The translations under genes were made by a program, and so were the position numbers. DNA of 64,000 nt from Eucalyptus grandis (lineage: Eukaryota > Streptophyta > Magnoliopsida > Myrtales > Myrtaceae), in contig NC_052621.1 of NCBI RefSeq assembly GCF_016545825.1, positions 6,534,199-6,598,198 of the forward strand, written 5' to 3'. Positions within the stretch are counted from its first letter, which is position 1; every line of letters begins with the position of its first letter. Of the stretch, positions 1 to 15,400 are shown one piece after another. A model generated the notes under the pieces. The model was not told the origin of the DNA. It was given only the letters and a program-made list of their open reading frames with translations, and did not search any database.

Positions 1-479
1 CATTATGCTACTTTGAAGTAATATCAGACATTGACTGAAAGACTTCTAATCCTCCCGTTTCAAAGACTCCTGGTAGTATAGAGTATGAGGTTCAGTGAAA
101 GACAATGTTGTAGAATTTCTTTTTTTTCTTCCTTTCACCACCATCTTTGATTCTGGTACAGTGGCTATTATTCTCATGGTCCTTTTTAAGTTCATATACT
201 GAAAAATGCCTGGCAATATGAACAGTAAGTACTTTATCAATATTTACTTGTCGAAGTGTCGCATGGTATTGATCCAATGATACTCCTGTCATGTTTTGGA
301 TCCATGTTGGCCTCATTCCTCATTTGTCATGTCTCTTCTTGCGTCTTTTAAGTGTTTCTCATTTACACAAGTGTTCATGCTGAACCGAATGTGTTATTCG
401 TTACTTCATACTTATACAGTGTTGTCCTTGTTAAATCATTTCATTTGGGATGACCAGATTGATTTTCCTTTTGGTACAG
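1..479 (+). other. intron upstream of the first visible ECM29 exon
   Basis: No plausible coding exon was seen here. The stretch ends in a T-rich tract and a CAG acceptor (477-479) directly before the first recognised ECM29 exon. The protein is already past its N-terminus at 480, so the first coding exon(s) must lie before the window and this is most likely the intron following them. Confidence 0.6.
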
Positions 480-3400
480 GTTCTTGAGATCCTGAGCCAT
501 GTTAATAAAAGAGTGAAACACCAACCTGAAATTGGTCTGCCTTTGTCAGATTTATGGAGAATATACACAGAACCCAATGCTGCATCAATTGTCAAAAACT
601 TCTGCATCTTGTATATTGAGATGGCTTTTGAACGCACTGATGTGAAGGTTTGTTATTGTTATGGCATCTGAAGTGTCTTTGGGAAGTGAAAAGCTGTTAT
701 CTTGAACTTGCCTGTCTAGAAAATCTTTCGTGTGAATCCTGATACCGGTGTTTTTTTTTTTTTTTTTATAAAAATAATCAGGAGAAAGAAACGATGGCAC
801 CTATACTTGCAGCCAATGTTTCAAAGCTTCCTTATCAGCATCAAGAGACTGTTCTAAGAATTGTGGCAAAGGTTTGTTTAAAGTTCTTTATTCCCCTAGC
901 ATACAAAGTTCTATAGACTATTTAAGCACATTACTTGGTGCTACTTCTAGTTTTGAGTGTTCTTACATCGATGAATGTGAGTGTTTCTTTCACATAATAT
1001 GTCTCGTTGTCTATTGGTGAGAAGAACACATCTTTGTGAATGAGCCATTCTCTGACATCTTTACCACTAGATGCATATTGACTTTCTTAAATGAAAGATA
1101 TAAATGATAATGACGTGTTTGTCCTATATCATGTTGATTGAAAATCTATTACTCGTGTCATGGTAATTTGGAGAGGACCAACTCCAAGTTTGGCATTTAC
1201 CTCCAAGTTTTTACAGCTGGGTCTTTTAGAGTCCCTATAAATGGTTGTTCAAGCCAATCCTAGGTTCAGTCTGACCTGTTGTCTTCTGAATGTTGCACAT
1301 GCCTGATCCTAGTGATGTATTTTCAGCCTCTCTTTCTTCCATTGTTTTCCTTATGTTCAGTATAATGTATTCAATGTGCAGTATGAAGTTTCATGATTGT
1401 GTACTTCTACATGGTTGAATGCTTTCAGGTGATTGGTGAATGCCACTCAACTGGAGTCAGTGCAGAAGTTGCTGCAATGTATAGAGCTGTAGATAATTCT
1501 CAGGATAAGGAAGGTTTCATTGAATTTTGCCTTCATAATATCTTGTATCAACCTTCATCTCAAGGGTTTGTATATCACCTTACCGAGCATTACATTACTG
1601 TGCATTAGATGCTATTCCAATTCTTTTATCAAGGAGTTATTGTTTCTTTACAGTGGAGGAATCTCCCCTGGGCTTTCAATTGCTCAAGCTAATCGTATTA
1701 CTGGGAAACATCAATTGATGAGTGATACACTTTTGATGAGAAAGGTGGAGTCATTAAGATTTGAAAATCTTTCTATGTTATCTTAGCAATAAGGCAAATC
1801 TCTCGGTGGTGGATTTTCAGCATTGTCTACACTACCACCAACTACAATATTATTCTTTTAATATCTAGGGTATCTCAATTAATTCTTATCGTGTTTTTTT
1901 ATTTTTTCCAAAGCAGTTGGGCATTTTGAATGTAGTTGAAGCTATGGAGCTCACCCCTGAAGTTGTTTATCCCCTCTACCTCGCTGCTTCAGTTGACAGG
2001 TATCCTGGGCTTGTAGATTTTCTCTCTTGGTGTCCTGTCCTTTGGATGGATGAGCTCATGTGGAATCTCATTGTTGCTTGATGTTGTATTTATACCAGTC
2101 AAGGCATTGTTGCAACAAGAGGGGATGAGCTTTTAAAGAAGAAGGCTTCTGGTGCAAATTTTGATGATCCGTTGCTTGTGAAGAGACTATTTCTTCTATT
2201 CAATGGTATGGACCATGGAAATGAGTCTTTTACTGAAGATTACTTCTGTAGCTTTTTCTTTTGGCATAGATGATTTCATTCTGTTACATGTCTGTTTGGA
2301 GAAGTTCTTATAAAAAATGAAGCTAAATAATGATCTTTCGTTGCCTAAATGGATATGGATGGTTTTACCTTCTTTCTGTGGTGCATCTCATGTCTATAGT
2401 GCATGTGACATGATACGGGCAAAATAAATTGACCCATCTTTGATTGAAGATTATATCAGCTAGGCCAACGATCTATAATATTCCATTGTAAAGTCAGTTT
2501 CTCGATCAATGTGAGTGAATCTGCCTCATTGTTACTTTGAAGGAAAGTTTTTCCAGATTTGAGTTATTTTTCTTGTGGCATTTTGAGGTGTATGGGGCTA
2601 TGATTCTTGTTTTCCCTCACAAAGTTGTTTATAAAATCCTCTTTTTCAAGCTTGCCAATATATGAAGGATCCAGATTATGTCATTACTGTAGGTAGTGCC
2701 AGCCACTTTAAGGAAAGTAGTACATAGGTGGCTAATATTTCAAAGCTGTAGGTATCGCATGCCGAATTTTTGTTTTCATGTTCTTGGTGGCAGGATCAGT
2801 TTCAGTTTTACTAATATTAGCCTTTTACTGTGCTGAATATTTCTTTCAGCAACTTCTGGAGACTTTTCTTTTTCTGGAAAGTGGTTGATTTAAGATTGTT
2901 ATTCAGGAAAAAAAAATCCATTTAGAGGGTGCTGTCGATAACTGCATCACTATATGAGAAATATAAACTTTCCTGAAACTATAACCAGGAGAAAAATAAG
3001 ATTCTGATTTGGAGCACCCATTTGATTCTGTCCATAAAACTTTTGTGGCCAACCAGATCATGCCATCATGGACATCAAATGATGCTGGTTTTCAATCTCT
3101 AAAAGCTTTTTCGGGTTACTTTATTATTCAAGTGAAATAGACATTATCCTTATTTTTTGGCACTTTTTTTTTTTCTCCCATGGAAAAAATTAGAAGTGTC
3201 CATGAGAAAGGTATGAAACTTCTTTGGCCAATGGGTTGTGCAGTCATTAAGATAAATGATGCTGGTATTTTGAAATTCCAATCACTAGAACCATTTTGTA
3301 AGTAGTTCATTATTCAAGCAAAATCTGCATAGCCCTTATCATTACACTCTTTTGCTGAAGCATAATCAGAAAAGTTTATGAGAACTGTAACTCAGGGGTA

Positions 3401-6400
3401 CTGCACCTATACAAAATTGCAGAGAGTTTGCAAAGTCGAACAACTCTTCATATTGCAAAGTGGCTTTTCAGTAACCTGAATACACCAAATCTTGACCATA
3501 ATTTACACATGTAATAGTATTTATATCCCATGATTGCTCTTTCATCCAATTGCTTAGGTTTTTTATAAGTTGTCAATATACTCACAATGCCTAAAAGATA
3601 TGAGAGTGGGAAGTGCTCTGTTAATTCTCTGTGGCCCCTCATTTACATTTGAGTTCTTGGTCAATCTCTGCGCTTTGGTCTTTATATCTAATTCCAATTT
3701 ATATGTGGGGGAGTTTTAGAATATTTAAATATTAGATAAGCGTAAGGTGGTCTCACTATTTCTACAATACTCATGAAGGAGATAATGTCAGATTTATTGT
3801 TGCTATTAAGTAAACATCATTCATTTTTGTTTTTCCATTATGCCTCATATCCCCTTAATGCTGTATTATTTGCATGTTGTGCAGGTTCTATTGGAGCTGA
3901 TAGTGATGCACCAGATTCTAGAATCGCTCCTGCCAATTTGGCCTTAAAAGCAAGATTGATGTCTGTCTTTTGTCGGTCGATTACTGCAGCAAACAGTTTT
4001 CCATTGACTTTGCAGTGCATATTTGGGTGCATATATGGTATTCGGAGGCTTCTTCAAAACTCTCCTCCTTCAGTTTATCTTACAAAATGGACTAGAATTT
4101 TCCAATACGATGATATAGCAATTAAGCCATATTTGGAGAGATTCGTGAGAGTAACTACTTGCTGAGAGGTAGCAAAGTAAGATGAAGCAATGTGAGAGAG
4201 TGTCCATGAAGTGCAAGTAGCAGTGAGATTTACATGCAGTTATGGTGAGAAGGCAGAGAGGAAAGTGCCTAATATTGAGCGTATGTTTGGGTCTATTTTG
4301 TGATGTAACAGAAATTGAAAATGTTACCCACAACGTAAGAGCAAGATGGAAAGAAGTGTGCTAGTATTTAAGTACCAACACACACAAAAAATGAATGCAT
4401 GTTTAGTGAGAATAATTTGGTAGGGTGCAGTTGGGGGATGTCTTGGCTCTCTATTAAGAAACTCGTTTGAGTTTCCTGTTGTGCTGAAATAAGTAATTTG
4501 GGATCTGGCCAGTTTTCTGTGTTAGTGCCCTCATATAATATTCTGTGCCTTTGGCTGATGCATGATGATGTTGAAAGCCACAAGTTGTAGTAGATTCTCA
4601 ATTTATATGTTGAAGTTTGCCACCTCGTTAAAGGTGTGAAGTATCTGTCCTGTTATACCCTGAGGTTATAGTTATCTGTGTGGCTTTGTGTGATATAATT
4701 GATGAGCACAACTTGTTTTGTAAAAGGATGTTTCATATGAGTAAAGTCTGTATCCGGTATGTTACGGGTCCTACTGAAATAATTAGTTGCTAAGGTAAAA
4801 TCATAATCTCTTGACAGTTGCTGATTTAGGCTGTCCTCCTCTATGCATTATGTGCACTGTGTCTTGTTCTTGAGTGATTCTACCTTTTTTTCTTCCTGTT
4901 TAACATTTTGTGATCCTTGGCCCTTTCTTTTTCATGATAATTTGTATCAGTCATAGTTCTTCTCCGTGCTGATATATCTGAAATCATAATGTTATAGGAC
5001 AGGGTACCACCACAAGATTGAAGCAGTTGGGAATGGAGTTCACTGTTTGGGTATTCAAGCATGTAAGAGCTAAACCTTGGTTTTAATTTATAGTTACCCT
5101 ACTTTGAAGTTGGAAAGAAATATCAAGGTAGTCATTGTAAAATTGCCTAATTGTGATGTCAGTCACCATAGTTTGTATGTTTTGCTCAACCTCTCAGATA
5201 AACTCCACTCAGCACTTAGGATTTTGCTAAATCATTGTATTTAGCTGATATAAAGGTAAACCGGTCTTCTGCCCAATTGAAGACTGCCTCTTCCAAACTT
5301 ACACCCTCAAAGGCTCTAAGAAAAGAGAAAATGGGAAATAATGCTACCCTAATGAAATGTTAAAATATTAGAGCATCCAGAATTGACTTCTTAGGTACAA
5401 TGCAAGATCCAATATCCAGGTATCACGCGTCTAGCAAGTGCCCACCATTTTTCGATCTGACAGAGAGCCTATCTACTCCAGCTTGTTAGTGTGCAAACCC
5501 AAATAAGCACAGTAATGTGTTTACATGGCTCTTGTTTTTTTTTTTTTTTTTGGGTGAGTTGTACCTGTGAAATATCTGAATGTGTGTGTCAATAGAGTCT
5601 ATTCCTTTTATTAAGAAAATATCTGAAGGCGTATGCAGTGATGTCACTTTGGCCATTTTTCTCAGTGCTGATTATTTGCATGAGAAGCATTGGACTATTG
5701 AGAACTCTCTTTTTTGTTTAAGATACTAACTTAATACATTTCATAATTAAACCTGAAAAAAAAATTGGTAAGCAACTTTCACTATGATATTAGCTGTTTT
5801 TTTTGTCATTCTACTATTGAAAATTTGTTATTAGTGGACTGATGACTTTTGCCGATTGAATGTTATCTTTCTCAGGCAAAGCTTGATCAGTTGAATCTAA
5901 TGGGCCCTGTTATCCTTAGTGGAATTATGAAGACACTTGATGGTTATTCAAGTTCTGAATCAGGTGAGCTAGCATGCAATGGAGTTCCCTTGATTGTAGT
6001 TCTTTCAGTCATCTTTTAAGATTAAGATCCAGCAAGTATTTAGTCCATGAATAGCTATTTGCTCTGTTCATGTAGATACTAATGCCAAGGACACAAAAAC
6101 ATTTGCTTTTCAAGCAATTGGGTTGCTTGCAAAGCGAACGCCTCAGCTTTTCAGGTACAGGATGAGATTCTCCCCATCACCACCCCCACCCCCCTCCCTC
6201 CAATAAAAAAAAAAAAAAACACACACACACACACACACACTCACAAAACTTGGTGCTTTTGTGCGTTGGATTATCCCCTTTTTGTTCTGCTTTTAGGGAT
6301 AAAGTTGATATGGCTGCTCGGCTTTTTGATGCATTGAAGTTGGAGGCACCGTCTCTCCGTTTTACAATTCAAGAGGCATCTGTCTCCCTTGCTGCTGCAT

Positions 6401-9400
6401 ACAAGGTTGCTATACTCTCTCCATATGGGTGACAATATGAATATTGATTCTCAATCTGTTGCATGAAATTATAGTTGATGAAGACCCCTTTCTGGTAGCA
6501 CATGACAAATGCTTGTTCTAACTGGTCATTTTGGCAATTGATGAGCTTCATTTGTTCCGCTTTAGATGTGAATAGTTTAAATTTCTTCACCAACTTTAAA
6601 ACCATTTTCTGGTAGTGCTTCGAGATTGAATTTTCTGAAACAATTGTAGCTGGGCCTACATCTCATTACCTATAGGTCTATGCTAAAGCACTTATAATCA
6701 AGGTTATCTGAATATGAAGACAGACTGTTGACACTTTTGCTGTTCTGCTTTTTTTATGTATGATAGAAGACTGATATCATTACCTCAAACCTTAGGAAGA
6801 GCCTGGTTTCCATGGTGTTACAAGTTTAAAAAGTCAATTGGTGGGTATTATAAAATAAATAAATGAACAAATAAATTGGGATGACCATCGACTTGTCTCC
6901 AGTTTGTGTTACTTTTGTGCTTTTCAATTGGGCATTTAGTGCAACCTAATAAAGATTCCTGGCTTTAGATTTTATGTTGGAGTCCAGACTTACTGTAAAT
7001 TTTATAATTACTTTTTTAGTTTATTTGTGTGACGTGAAAGAAAATATTGAAGAAGGTGACAAAGAGAGATATATAGCACTTTAGAGTTCACAACGCATGA
7101 TACAGAATTGAACACAGTAGCATGAAATAATTCATACAGCTGTGCCACTTATTGGAATAAGGCTTATTATGTAGTATCCAAAATGGTGGTGGTGGAGTGG
7201 AGGAATTGCTTATAATGTCTGTTGGTAACAGTGGCACTGGTGATGAGAGAAAAAAAAAAGAGGAGGGGGGGGTGGTTGGTGGTGGTGGAAGTATTAGTTG
7301 TATTTCAGTTGCCTGTAATATCTCTACTTGCAAATATCTTTCGTTGAGTGTGGCATTAGATTTGGTTTTGTATTTAGTTGTAGTTCAGTTGCCTGTAATA
7401 TCTCTTAGTTTTCTCCTCCTGCATATGGTTGTAGTCACTTCAATCCATAGGTGAGAAAAGTATCCCCTCTACGGGCATGGATCAATCTGTTGTCATGTGC
7501 TCTTGGGTATTCGGATTCTAAAAGAAAAGCACGTAAGGATGGGTGTTTGAAGGAAGATTCCTTCTTTCTGGTTTTGAAAACTTTCTGTTCCAATAGACAG
7601 CCTTCTTTCCTTTCATTTCTACCGATGCATCTCGCTTTATGAGAAATCACTGACCCTGTTTTTGCTCCTTTCATCAGGATGCATCCATTACTGTGCTAAA
7701 GGATTTGGAGACACTCCTGTTGGAAAATTTGAAACAGGTTTGGCTTAGTAAATATGTATAGCAGGAGGAGTATACAATTTATATGGAAATTGAATACCTC
7801 CTTTTAATCAGGAACAAAGTGAAGTACGATTCTGTGCTGTGAGGTGGGCAACTATATTGTTTGATTTGCAACACTGCCCAAGTCGATATCTATGTATGCT
7901 TGGGGCTGCAGATCCTAAGTTGGATATAAGGTAGATGACATCTTCTCTTCAAAGTGTATATATGATAGTAGATTCTAAAATGCTTTATAGTCAATTAACT
8001 GGGCGTTCTTGGGTAATATTTGCATATATAAGAGGGAGGAGTTATGGCTTAATGTAGAGTGTTAGACATTTCTCTATTTGTTGCATTTTATAGGCGCCTG
8101 TAGGTTATGTTACTCTTTGTCAGATTATGAGTGTTATTTGTGGATGTCGATGATCTCGTGTCGATGTTTTAAGTTTCTTCATGCTTATGCTCTTTCATTG
8201 CTGCATGATATTGGTTGGTTGTGTTCTTCATATGTTTCATGACGTCACTGAAGTTCTTCCAACAGATAAGATGTCTCTTTGGCTAGCTTTGTATATTAGT
8301 CTATGTCCTTATTATGTATGAATACAGTGGTAGTTGTCTCTATTACTGATGTAATGTTATTGTTTGTTCTGCTGTTTTCTTTTGAAATTTCTTTGAAGAG
8401 AAATGGCACTGGAAGGTCTGTTCCCCGGTAACGATAATGCGCAACCTACCCGTCATGATATCAGTCTGAAGTACCCAAAACTTGGAGACATGTTAACTTA
8501 CATCCTCAAGCAGAGACCAGAATTGTTAGAATCAATTGAAACAAGGGAACAAAAGCTTCTTTTCCCTTCAGAAACTTATGTCGCTATGATCAAGTTTTTG
8601 TTGCAGTGTTTTGAGTCAGAAAAGCTGCTTTCTGAAACTGATGGAGGACCCTCTGAATTTTCATCTTCAGTGAAAAATATGTGTTTACTGCTAGATCATG
8701 CTATGGCATTTGAAGGCTCGGTTGAATTGCATGCTTGTGCCTCCAGGGCGCTGGTGGCAATTGGATCTCGTACTCCACAAGTATGATAAAAGAAAACGCT
8801 GGACTTACTTCTTCTTTTTTCATTTTCTCCGTGGGACTAGCATTAACTTTTCCTACTAAATAATATTGATCTCAGGTGATCGTTCCTCATTATGCTAACA
8901 AACTACCATGGCTAAAGCAATTACTAAGTCACGTCGACATTGATACTCGTGAAACTGCAGCACGCTTACTTGGAATGGCTTCCTCTGGTCTTCCGACCAT
9001 GGCTGCTTCAGCTTTGATAGAAGAACTAGTTAATTCAATTAGTGATTCACGCAAAATAAGGTTTGGCAATATTTCTTGGAAGATTGACCCTTCATTTTTT
9101 TAGTGCAAAGTCAATTGTTCTCCTGATTTGGGGAGTTCAATGTGTTCTTCAGGTTTGATTATCATCATGGAGCGCTATGTGCTATAGGATATATCACAGC
9201 AGATTGTATTTGTAGGATGCCTCCTGTAAGTCCTGGTTTGCTATTTTTCTCGAGCAACTCATAAGAGATTTTTTCTTTCCCATACTTGTTTTCTCTCGTG
9301 TTGTCCTGTGGTACCATTGTTACCTTAATGCATTGTTTGGGAACATGGAGGGGAAGAAGGGGGACAAAATTGGTCCCCTCCTTTTCTCCTCACAAAAGTT

Positions 9401-12400
9401 TAATTGTTAGCCCAGCTTTCATGTCCATCCCTCATTTTTTCTTCTCCTCTCCTCCTTCCAAAATAAAGCATAAATGCATGTGATTTTTCAAAGGAATACA
9501 TTGGTGATATTGTATGGTCAATCATGTTTTCAGCATCTTCCTTCTGATTGCACTGTGGCATGGTGTTGATATATTTAAGGACTAACTTATGTTTTACATT
9601 TGCTCCATGTGTCGTTTGTTCTATTCATTGTACTTCAGACCAAGTGGCAACATTCTGATGGTTTTTACTCTCTGGGTAGCAGTTATTGTCTTAGGCACTA
9701 GGCTGGTAGTTTCCTACATTGGTTATGGTCAAAAAAAAAAAAAATTCCATGTTGAACTGTCAACAATAATGATGAGCAATTTATTGAATGTTTGAATTTA
9801 ATTGATTATGGATTTGTTAAATGACTACTTCTCCTGTTTCTTGGCTGAGCCTTAAATGACTTCTAATAAAACCAAAAGGTGAGTGATTTTATGCATTACT
9901 TTCCTCTGTGATAAAAGACAACTTTAGTAGATAAAACCAAGAGAATTTCCATGCTTTTTAGATCTGTTCACTGATTGACATATAACTTCTTTTCACCCAA
10001 AGTACTAAATGATCCATTCAACTTACTTTCATGATCTTTGGGCAAAAAGATTATTACTTTCATAATCAGTGTTTAACCAAGGCTTCATACTTTCAATATG
10101 ACCTTAATTGAGATAACACTATGTCTGTGTCTTTTCCACTTTGCTACATTTGAGATCAGCTATCACTCCTATCCTGTGTGATTTATTCTAATGTTAATTT
10201 ATAGTTTTATCATAAAAAGATGCTTGAGAAAAATACACACAACTACCTTTTTCTTATTGTTAGTTATGAATCCATTCATGCCTTATCATTCAAGTCCCAT
10301 GATTTCCAGCTGAAATCTTTCCAACTCTACACCTTTTGTTTGCTTGCAAACTCTTTTTCTTAAAACTGATTAAAATTGGACTCTGATATCTGTGTCAGGA
10401 GTAGGATGTGTGTTGACATAAATGTAGAAGTCTGCCTTTTCTTTTCTGTATAATTGTGGTACATATTGTTGAGTTGAGCATTAGTTTTTTGCATTTACAT
10501 AAATTGTGTGTTGTATCTGACATTCACCTTTTAGATACCAGAAGTTCTGCTCCGGAGTGTAGTCAAATGCCTGGTTGATATTGTGAACTCTGAGAATGCA
10601 ACATTGGCATCTATTGCTATGCAAGCACTAGGTCATGTTGGGTTGCGTGTCCCATTACCTTCAATTGCCGATTACTCCACCTCAGGTAACTTTTTTCTTC
10701 CTGGAAATGTTGGAATCAGTTACATGGATGATTAGTCATGTTAGACTTATGTTCAAGTTGCAGCCGACATACTGATGGTTCTACAAGAAAAACTGAGGAA
10801 GCTACTTTCTGGTGATGATACTAAAGCAATTCAGAAAATTGCTGTATCACTTGGACATATCTGTATGAATGAAACATCACCTTCACGTCTCAACATTGCA
10901 ATTGATTTGGTTTTCAGCCTTTGCCGTTCGAAGGTGCACACACTAAATCTCGTTTTTCTTTCTACTTGTAATTGTCTTAGTATATGACGCTTGTTTGGTC
11001 TTATCGTTGCATAGCACTTCAAAGTTTTCTTATCTCTAAAGTATTGAGTTGTACAGGTTGAGGATGTCCTTTTTGCTGCTGGGGAGGCTTTGTCTTTCTT
11101 GTGGGGAACTGTCCCTGTGACTGCTGACACAATTCTCAAGACTAATTATGCTTCACTCTCCATGTCTTCGAACTATCTTATGGAAAATATGAGCACATTA
11201 TTGACAGGATCTAACTCTAATGGAATGATTGAAGACACTGACGGTTCTCGTGCTAGTGTTAGAGATGCAATTACTAGAAAGCTCTTTGATGGTCTTTTAT
11301 ACAGTCAAAGAAAGGAAGAACGCTGTGCTGGAACTGTCTGGCTGTTGTCATTGACCATGTATTGTGGCCATCATGCAACTATCCAACAAATGCTGCCAGA
11401 GATTCAGGTTCATTGTCAATCGATAAGTCCAATTTTTGTACTTCTGAGTTTGTTATTATTACTATTATTAATGGCCAATTATTTTATGAGCTTGTTGACA
11501 ACTCACTCTATACCTTTTGACTCTAGCTTATTTCTACTCTTGCAATCATTTTGTTGGAAAGATGCTGAATTTTTGCAGAGGATTTGTGGTTTACTGGGGA
11601 TTGAAGTTTTTCTTGTGACTAATCTCAATTGTATTCCCCTTAAAAGTATGTTAACAGAGTTGTTTTGATTCCATAGATCGCTCTTATATATATCAGTGGC
11701 CTAGCTTCTAAGTAAAAATTGAACAGACAATAATAAATTCAACATACTAAACATATGATGAGGATGAATGGACTTTTTGGTTGGTCAATGGATGTTTTTG
11801 ATACTTATCAAGGGCCTTGAGCTCCGGGTTCATCATACTTGCTGAATTAAAGTAAAATTGCATTGACAAGCTAAAGTATTGAGGGAAGCTGGAATGTCCA
11901 CCTTTTTCTAGACAAAGAGATGCATAAAGTTTATCTTGTACCATATAATTCCTGAAGAGGATATCGTGTTCACTTCCAATAACATAAAGAGGCGCACAGT
12001 TGCTGTATTTGCAGGTTACTTGTATATTGCATTCATTTAGTCAAAAGAGACGGTCAATTTAGTTGTGCAAATGAGCTGAGATAAGGCTTTCTCTTGTCGA
12101 AGAAAAGACTTTAAACTCTTTTCATGTCGAGATGAATCTATACAATTATTTTAGGTCAATTAAGAAGCGACAAACAACTGAGAGAAGACATAAAGAACAT
12201 TTATGAGTTAGAAAAGGGAATTAGACCATTTTTTCTGCTCAAAAGAATACTATTCTATTTTGTTGCCATAATTCAGTTTTTTTTTTTCCTTTTCTTTGTA
12301 TTGCAGGAAGCGTTCTCACACCTACTCGGTGAACAAAATGAACTTACTCAGGAGCTTGCTTCCCAAGGCATGAGCATTGTCTATGAGCTTGGAGATGCCT

Positions 12401-15400
12401 CTATGAAGAAAAACTTGGTGAATGCACTTGTCAGTACTCTAACTGGATCTGGGAAGAGAAAAAGAGCCATCAAGGTTTGTTGTATTGTAGTTTAGGCTAT
12501 CTTACTTAAAAATTTGATGGAAGACTTTACTAAGAACCCAGAAAGGTTTAAATTATGTTGGGACTCCAAAATACAAATAATGAGAAACTGATGGATGGAG
12601 AAGCACACTATACTTGAAAATATTGACTTGACTCTTTAAGTTTCTGTGCCCTCTGGTGACAAATGTGAGGATGAAATTTTGTTGGACAGCTTGTCGAAGA
12701 TTCTGAAGTTTTCCAAGAGGGGGCTATTGGGGAAAGTCTAAGTGGTGGAAAACTTAGCACTTATAAGGAACTGTGCAATATGGCGAATGAGATGGGGCAA
12801 CCGGATCTGATATACAAGTTTATGGATCTTGCAAATCACCATGCTTCTCTAAATTCGAAAAGAGGTGCTGCTTTTGGCTTTTCTAAAATAGCCAAGCAAG
12901 CTGGGGATGCTCTTCAGCCACATCTAAGTGTGTTAATACCCAGACTTGTGCGGTATCAGTATGATCCTGACAAAAATGTTCAGGTGGGCATCCACGAATT
13001 ACTGTGTTTTAGTAAACTTATTCAAATGACATCCTTTTGATGAGTTCTTGTGTGTAAAGCCAATTTTATTTTCTTCACTGCCTTGTGATTCCTTGACAAG
13101 ATACCTTTTTTTTTTGGGTTTTCCATTGGTCTTTCTTCCTCTTTTCTTGATGCTCTTCTTGAATGTGATACAGGATGCAATGACACATATCTGGAAGGCC
13201 CTAGTGGAGGACCCGAAGAGAACTATTGATGAACATTTTGACCTAATCATGGATGATTTGTTGACACAATGTGGTTCTAGGCTCTGGCGTAGCCGGGAGG
13301 CTTCCTGTCTTGCTCTTGCTGATATTGTCCAAGGACGAAAATTTAATCAGGTAATGGATGGGTGTGGGAAGTACAGCATATTTGAGTCTTTGAGAATTAT
13401 CAGAAAATCCTGAGTGATAACATGAATAATTTATAAGTTTTATGCAGTCCACGTTTCTGAAAGATGAAGTCAATCTAGTTTCTCCTTTTCTTGATCTTAT
13501 GATTTAACTGAAAGAGTGTGCATATGAAATAGTTGAAGCTGTCAAAGCATCATTGCTGTCTCTTTAGATTGAGCTAGTACTGTTACTTTAGGTGAAATGT
13601 AGATAACAATGTGCTAGTGCTGGTGCTCGGCATGAGTAAACTTAGGTGGAGTCAATCTGTGTCCCCTCAAAAGATCCAGTCGATGGGTGAAGGGAAAAGG
13701 AGAGAAGAAGAGGGGGCGGTTGAGACATTTGTTTTACATTTTACTAGTGTTTGCTGTATTTCTGCAGAAAAGACTGATAAATTGATTGTATATTTAGACT
13801 TCCTAATTTCTTTCAATCTCCTCCGAGAAACTTCATGGAAATTAAAAGTGATTTGAATACAAGTGATTTTTGTGCTTATATTTGGAAAAAATGCGTAATT
13901 TTTCTTTCCTGGTTTTTGTTGATTCTTTTGAATTATCAACTGCTAAAAAATACTGTTTTCTTTCAGGTCAAGCATTTTTTTTTTTTTTGTGTGGAGATTA
14001 TAATTCGTTCAGGCATCATTGATCTGTCTGTCTAGCATTCATGTGTATTATTCTTTTAATATATTAAACCATTATGTTAATTGAGAGACGTGAAGGTTAC
14101 TTTTGAGGTCAATGCATTGTGTTATGTTTATATTTGAATTAATTTCGGTACTTCATGCTTTATTGTATTTCCTGTTCATATCATGTTATGGGTTCATGCA
14201 AGTCATCATGACTAGTCTCTGAAGTTGCTTGGTGGATCTGTTTCTTTGTGAGCATGTTTCTTCCAACTGTGTCGACTTGAAAGTATGTTTCTCAAAATTT
14301 TGGATTCTCTAGGAAATATATAAGACAGATTGGATGCTCAGTCAATGGGCTCTGGATGAGTAAATATTATATTCAACATACATTTCTCTTTTATGTTAGA
14401 AATTCTTCTTTTGGGTGAAGTGAATGAATTATTTATTAATAGATGGTTGAGCTTAAAAAAGATACTTGTGGCATGGCGGTCTTGCATTTTTTTTTTTTTT
14501 TAACTACTTTTGGAAGAAAACCCTTGTACATAGTTGAGTTGATTCCTTAAAACGAAATATTGATGAAAAGAGGTAGGAAATTGATAAACATTAAATGATA
14601 GGAGATAGATATTAAGTCAAACTGGATAAATAATTACTTATACGAAGGTTCATCCTAGAGTGTGATAGCCAAACAAAGAAGTTGTAGGAATATGCATGTG
14701 AAACAATTTTAAATTATATATAAAAAAAGAATAATCAAAGGGGAGGGGAAGAAGGAAGTAAATATGAAACAGAAAGGAAGGAACCCAAAAAGAAAAAAAA
14801 AAGTTCAAGAGAAAGCAAAGAGAAGAAATACAAATTTTAGAAAGGACATTGCACTATCATGGTACTGGGGATTGTTGGAGTAGCCACCTGGCAACCCTGG
14901 GCTAGAGGCTTCATCACTGTCATGAGGTCAAGAGAACTAATAGGAAGGAGCACACCAAAGAGTGGTTGATCGAAGTTGGAAAAGTCATTCGGTATTACTG
15001 GAAATGACTGACAGATGGTAGAACGGGGGTATTATACAACAGATTACCACTGCTTTTGTGTACTTACTGCTCCATTTTGTTTGGTTTGCTAAATTATTGA
15101 TTGGTTTGATTTACCCGTAATAAGATTATACATTATTTTCTATAGTACCTTTCAAATGGACATGTACACTGGAGAAAGAGACAACCACTGAATTATCTCA
15201 TTATGTTTCCCATTGCAAAGTTGAGAGATTCCATCTACTTCTTTTCTGCTTTTAAAGCATGTGCCATATCACTTTTTGTAAGGACTAGTGCTGCACTTTT
15301 TAACAAGTGGAGTAGCTTGGGAAGATCTTCTAGCTTCTTGTAGAGTCAAAGTGGTCTTACATGGGGAGGAAGTTCTTATGGTGAAACTAAGTTAAAAGGA

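Noticed and set aside
3773..4165. 130-codon open frame as a separate gene
   Set aside because: It is an ECM29 exon (3885-4037) read through both flanking introns.
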